From NCBI RefSeq assembly GCF_001571325.1, contig NZ_BCTO01000003.1, positions 1 through 54,646 of the forward strand: a stretch of 54,646 nucleotides of DNA, in the 5' to 3' direction. The translations under genes were made by a program, and so were the position numbers. This document shows, in pieces, positions 51,966 through 54,646 of the stretch (position 1 is its first letter; the number at the start of each line of letters is the position of its first letter). The notes beneath the pieces were generated by a model, which was given only the letters and a program-made list of their open reading frames with translations, had not been told where the DNA came from and made no database searches. The stretch comes from Delftia tsuruhatensis NBRC 16741 (GTDB lineage Bacteria; Pseudomonadota; Gammaproteobacteria; Burkholderiales; Burkholderiaceae_C).

Positions 51966-52753
51966 TGGCTGAAGTCCGGCTTGCGCTTCTCCATGAACGC
52001 GGTGAACGCCTCCTTGGCAGCGGGGCCGCCCATCAGCTTGCCGAAGCTCGTTCCCTCCTCGGCCATGCGCTCGCGCACCAGGCCGGACTGGCCGGCCTTC
52101 ATGAGGCGCTTGGTCTCGATCAGGGCCGACAGCGGCTTGGCGGCCAGCTTCCTGGCCTGGGCCTGGGCCAGCGCATTGCATTCGCTGGGCGGCACGACGC
52201 GGTTGACCAGGCCCACCTCCAGTGCGGCTTCGGCCAGGAAGGGCTCGCCCAGCAGCAGGGCCTCGGCCGCGCGGTGGTAGCCGAGCATCTGGGGCAGCAG
52301 CAGGCTGGAGGCCGCTTCGGGGCACAGGCCCAGGTTCACGAAGGGCAGCGAGAAGGCCGCGTTGTCGCCCGCATAGACCAGGTCGCAGTGCAGCAGCAAG
52401 GTGGTGCCGATGCCCACGGCCGGGCCGCAGACGGCGGCGATCACGGGCTTGGGAAAGGCGGCGATGTTGTGCAGGAAGCGCCAGACGGGGCGCTGCTCGC
52501 CCTCCGGCCTGGCGGCGCCGCCGGCCGACTGCTTGAGGAAGTCGGCAATGTCGTTGCCCGCGCTGAAGATGGCCATGTCGCCCTGGAAGACCACGCAGCG
52601 CACGGCGGCGTCTTCGCCGGCCTGGGCCAGCGCATCGGCCATGCTGGCGTACATGGCCTCGGTGATGGAGTTCTTCTTGTCGGCGCGGTTGAAGGTGATG
52701 GTGCAGACACCGGCTTCGGTGTGCACGAGGATGTCCTGGGTGGTTTCGCTCAT
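51959..52753 (-). CDS. enoyl-CoA hydratase/isomerase family protein
   Basis: A 264-residue crotonase-fold enzyme. Oxyanion-hole and active-site segments are IFSAGNDIADFL and VCGPAVGIGTTLLLHCDL. The FVNLGLCPEAASSLLLPQMLG segment places a Glu in the position typical of isomerases/hydratases. It sits between two thioesterases, so it probably acts on an acyl-CoA of unknown chain. An ATG at 52753 starts it normally. Confidence 0.92.
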   Translation of the reverse strand: MSETTQDILVHTEAGVCTITFNRADKKNSITEAMYASMADALAQAGEDAAVRCVVFQGDMAIFSAGNDIADFLKQSAGGAARPEGEQRPVWRFLHNIAAFPKPVIAAVCGPAVGIGTTLLLHCDLVYAGDNAAFSLPFVNLGLCPEAASSLLLPQMLGYHRAAEALLLGEPFLAEAALEVGLVNRVVPPSECNALAQAQARKLAAKPLSALIETKRLMKAGQSGLVRERMAEEGTSFGKLMGGPAAKEAFTAFMEKRKPDFSQC

Positions 52754-52769
52754 GATGGTCTTGCCTTGC

Positions 52770-53600
52770 TTATTCCTTGAAATACACGATCTGGTGGCTG
52801 CTCGCCAGCATCACGCCGGCCTCGCTCCACAGCTGGGCGCTCTGGTCGAAGAAGCCGTTGCGAAATTCCTGGCCGCGCGCCTGGGCCAGCAGGTGGCCCG
52901 TGCCTGCGGCGGCCAGTTCCTCGCGCCCCGCATGGAAGTAGACGGTGATGGACACCGTGCCCGCCGGGGTGCGCTGTGCGCGGCGCAGCCACACGCGCGG
53001 GAAGAATACGTCAGCCAGGCCGGCCAGCGCGCAAAAATCCAGTGCGCGCGGCGGCTCGTCGCGCACCCACAGGCGCGTGAGGCTGTCGGTCTCGCGGCCA
53101 TCCCAGGTCTGGGGAATGATGCCGTCGAGAAAGCGCATGTCGTAGCGGTTGAGCCATTCCACGCCGCCCAGCGGCGGCACGCGCGGCACGGCGGCAGGCG
53201 ACGGCACCTCGGGCATGGCCAGGTCGGTGCCGCCCCAGGTGCTGCGCCGCACGGCCGTGACGGCCGTGGCCGTGGTGACGACCTGGGCATCGCCATCCTG
53301 GTCGGGCTGGGTGATGGTCAGCAGCCAGTGCTGGGTGGAGCGGTTGGTGCGAACGGGGCGGGCCTCGATGTCGAAGCGCCCCGCGCCCAGCGCGGCCGCG
53401 TAGTTGACGGTGATGGACAGCGGATCGCCCAGGCACAGCGGATGCTGCTGGATGGCCCGCACCAGCGCGGCGGCGGTGATGCCGCCGTACGGGCCCACCA
53501 TGTTCCAGTAGTCCTGCGTGGTCTGGCCCTGGTAGTGGCCCACGGCGCCGGTGGGCGTGAGCGCCACGGCCTGGTCGAGAGGATGGATGTCTGTGCTCAT
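52770..53600 (-). CDS. TesB-like thioesterase (double hotdog)
   Basis: A 276-residue acyl-CoA thioesterase-like protein. It has two hotdog halves (about 10-115 and 150-275), with VGPYGGITAAALVRAIQQHP and DPLSITVNYAAALGAGRFD in the first and the VSITVYFHAGREEL strand in the second. The family acts on acyl-CoA of medium or long chain. I chose the ATG at 53600, though no ribosome site is clear. It is 16 bases before the hydratase gene and 37 bases after the hydrolase gene. Confidence 0.87.
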   Translation of the reverse strand: MSTDIHPLDQAVALTPTGAVGHYQGQTTQDYWNMVGPYGGITAAALVRAIQQHPLCLGDPLSITVNYAAALGAGRFDIEARPVRTNRSTQHWLLTITQPDQDGDAQVVTTATAVTAVRRSTWGGTDLAMPEVPSPAAVPRVPPLGGVEWLNRYDMRFLDGIIPQTWDGRETDSLTRLWVRDEPPRALDFCALAGLADVFFPRVWLRRAQRTPAGTVSITVYFHAGREELAAAGTGHLLAQARGQEFRNGFFDQSAQLWSEAGVMLASSHQIVYFKE

Positions 53601-53637
53601 GGCAAACGAGTGTGATGGCAAGCGGGGCCCGCGTCCG

Positions 53638-54540
53638 TCAAGCCGGCGACTCTGCGGGTGAGGGAAAGCGCGGGTGGGCCGCGGCGGCCGGCGCCTTGGT
53701 CCAGCCCGAGAACACGTCCACGGCCCGGCCCCAGAGCGCGTCGCGCATATCGGCGCGGAAGAAGCCGAAATGCCCTATGCGCCGCAACTGCAGGGCCTTG
53801 GGTTCGATGCGCTCGATGCGGCTGGGGGCATTGGCGTAGAGCGCGAACAGGTGCTCGGTGCCGCGCCAGGTCATGAGTTCGTCGTCGCTCATGGACAGCG
53901 CCATCACCGGAAAGCGCACGGCGGCGTAGCTGCGCGCGGCGGCCTCGCCCTCGGCACCCACGCTGTAGCGCGGATTCAGGCACCAGCGGCGCCACTGCAG
54001 CATGACGCCGGCCGGCAGGTCGCCCACCTTGCGCAGGCGCCGGCCCGGAAAGTAGCCGCACAGGCGCGTGGCCACGGGCACCAGCACATGCCAGAAATAG
54101 GGAACCATGCGCTTGAGGCGGGGCGCATTGTCGCGCCAGTAGCCGCTGCCGGCCGCAATGCTCAAAAGGCCGTCCACCAGCTGCGGGGAGCGCAGCAGGC
54201 CCGGCAGCTGGGCGCCCAGGCTGTGGCCGATCAGGAACAGCGGCTGGTCCGGCAGCTGCGCCTTGGCATGGGCGATCACCGCCTCGTAGTCGCGCGCCCA
54301 GTCGCACAGGTCGGCACGCACCTGGCGCAAAGAGCCTTGCAGGGAATCGCCATGGCCCCGGTAGTCAAAGCTGGTCACCCGATAGCCCTGGCCCGCAAGC
54401 CAGGTGGCAAAGGCCTCGTAGAAGGCCTGGCGCACCCCCATGGCCCCGCCGATGACCACGCTGGCGCGCGGCGGGGCAGCGGGCGTGTAGACGCGCAGCG
54501 CCAGCGTGGCGCCATCGCTGCTGAGTTGGTGTTGTTCCAT
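53638..54540 (-). CDS. alpha/beta fold hydrolase
   Basis: A 300-residue serine hydrolase. The nucleophile is in LFLIGHSLGAQLPG (GHSLG), the Asp region in MALSMSDDELM and the His region in RIGHFGFFR. The N-terminus has SFDYRGHGDS, an oxyanion-like turn of the family. AGGAG lies 6 bases before the ATG at 54540. It begins the minus-strand set of four CoA-ester genes and may release a fatty acid or ester substrate for it; the substrate is unknown. Confidence 0.9.
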   Translation of the reverse strand: MEQHQLSSDGATLALRVYTPAAPPRASVVIGGAMGVRQAFYEAFATWLAGQGYRVTSFDYRGHGDSLQGSLRQVRADLCDWARDYEAVIAHAKAQLPDQPLFLIGHSLGAQLPGLLRSPQLVDGLLSIAAGSGYWRDNAPRLKRMVPYFWHVLVPVATRLCGYFPGRRLRKVGDLPAGVMLQWRRWCLNPRYSVGAEGEAAARSYAAVRFPVMALSMSDDELMTWRGTEHLFALYANAPSRIERIEPKALQLRRIGHFGFFRADMRDALWGRAVDVFSGWTKAPAAAAHPRFPSPAESPA

Positions 54541-54606
54541 GGCTGTCTCCTGGTCGGTGCCGCAATGTGCTGACACCAAGTCAAAAACCGGCGCGGCCCC
54601 ACGCCA

Positions 54607-54646
54607 GGGACACCAAGGAAGGGCCGCCCCGCACCGAGGGTGTCGT
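54607..54646 (-). repeat. dispersed intergenic repeat, copy E (partial)
   Basis: On the minus strand it ends GGCCCTTCCTTGGTGTCCC, matching the 3' end of copy B. It is cut by the window end and lies upstream of the hydrolase gene. Confidence 0.8.

Noticed and set aside
1..54646. Mobile elements, prophage genes, CRISPR arrays, tRNA or rRNA genes
   Set aside because: No transposase, integrase or phage domains, no regularly spaced direct repeats with unique spacers, and no tRNA-like or rRNA sequence was recognised on either strand.

Overview
The window is a gene-dense, high-GC stretch of a betaproteobacterial chromosome, most likely Comamonadaceae (Delftia / Comamonas / Acidovorax type). The pointers are GC-rich third codon positions, four orphan Bug-type solute receptors (a family expanded in Burkholderiales), a Comamonas-style general porin, a vanillate O-demethylase region like that of Comamonas, and a dispersed intergenic repeat (CCCCCTGAG...GGTGTCCC) present five times. 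I see no rRNA, tRNA, CRISPR array, prophage or insertion sequence. The species call is an inference; no marker RNA gene is present.

Layout. 0-9 kb: a bifunctional beta-oxidation enzyme, a LysR regulator, a small YXWGXW-type lipoprotein, a Phd/PIN toxin-antitoxin pair, HtpX, a DUF3025 protein coupled to a NYN-domain protein, PyrC and a Crp/Fnr regulator. 9.2-18.5 kb: one co-directional run of porin, NDP-forming acyl-CoA synthetase, Bug receptor, two DUF1254/DUF1214 proteins, an alkylsulfatase-like MBL protein and a second Bug receptor. It diverges from the Crp/Fnr gene across a perfect TGTCAA-N4-TTGACA palindrome. This is the best candidate here for an undescribed catabolic system. 18.5-22.9 kb: two paralogous Bug receptors and an M20 peptidase, divergent from an RpiR regulator across a GTTGCA-type palindrome. 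22.9-27.4 kb: a FecI-FecR-TonB receptor iron uptake set with a good Fur box. 27.5-32.2 kb: a GltIJKL glutamate/aspartate ABC importer and a LysR gene, with a copy of the dispersed repeat sitting between gltK and gltL.

32.5-36.8 kb: a DctQMP TRAP transporter closed by a strong terminator, a TetR regulator, and a small membrane protein preceded by an overlapping 14-codon ORF. 36.8-44.1 kb: a methoxybenzoate region, all on the minus strand: GntR (VanR-like), VanA, MarR, an aromatic-acid MFS importer, a second Rieske oxygenase, a single VanB-type reductase and a 2-hydroxyacid dehydrogenase. Palindromes lie before the MFS gene and before the GntR gene. 44.3-54.6 kb: an S9 peptidase with a TTG start, an Atm1-type ABC exporter, a YciA-like thioesterase, a bactofilin, a MarR-MATE pair, and a fatty-acid CoA set (two thioesterases, an enoyl-CoA hydratase, an alpha/beta hydrolase).

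Overall the window is dominated by uptake and breakdown of carboxylates, aromatic acids and acyl-CoA compounds. Small transporter-enzyme modules each sit beside their own regulator, and several have a recognisable palindromic operator between the divergent genes.
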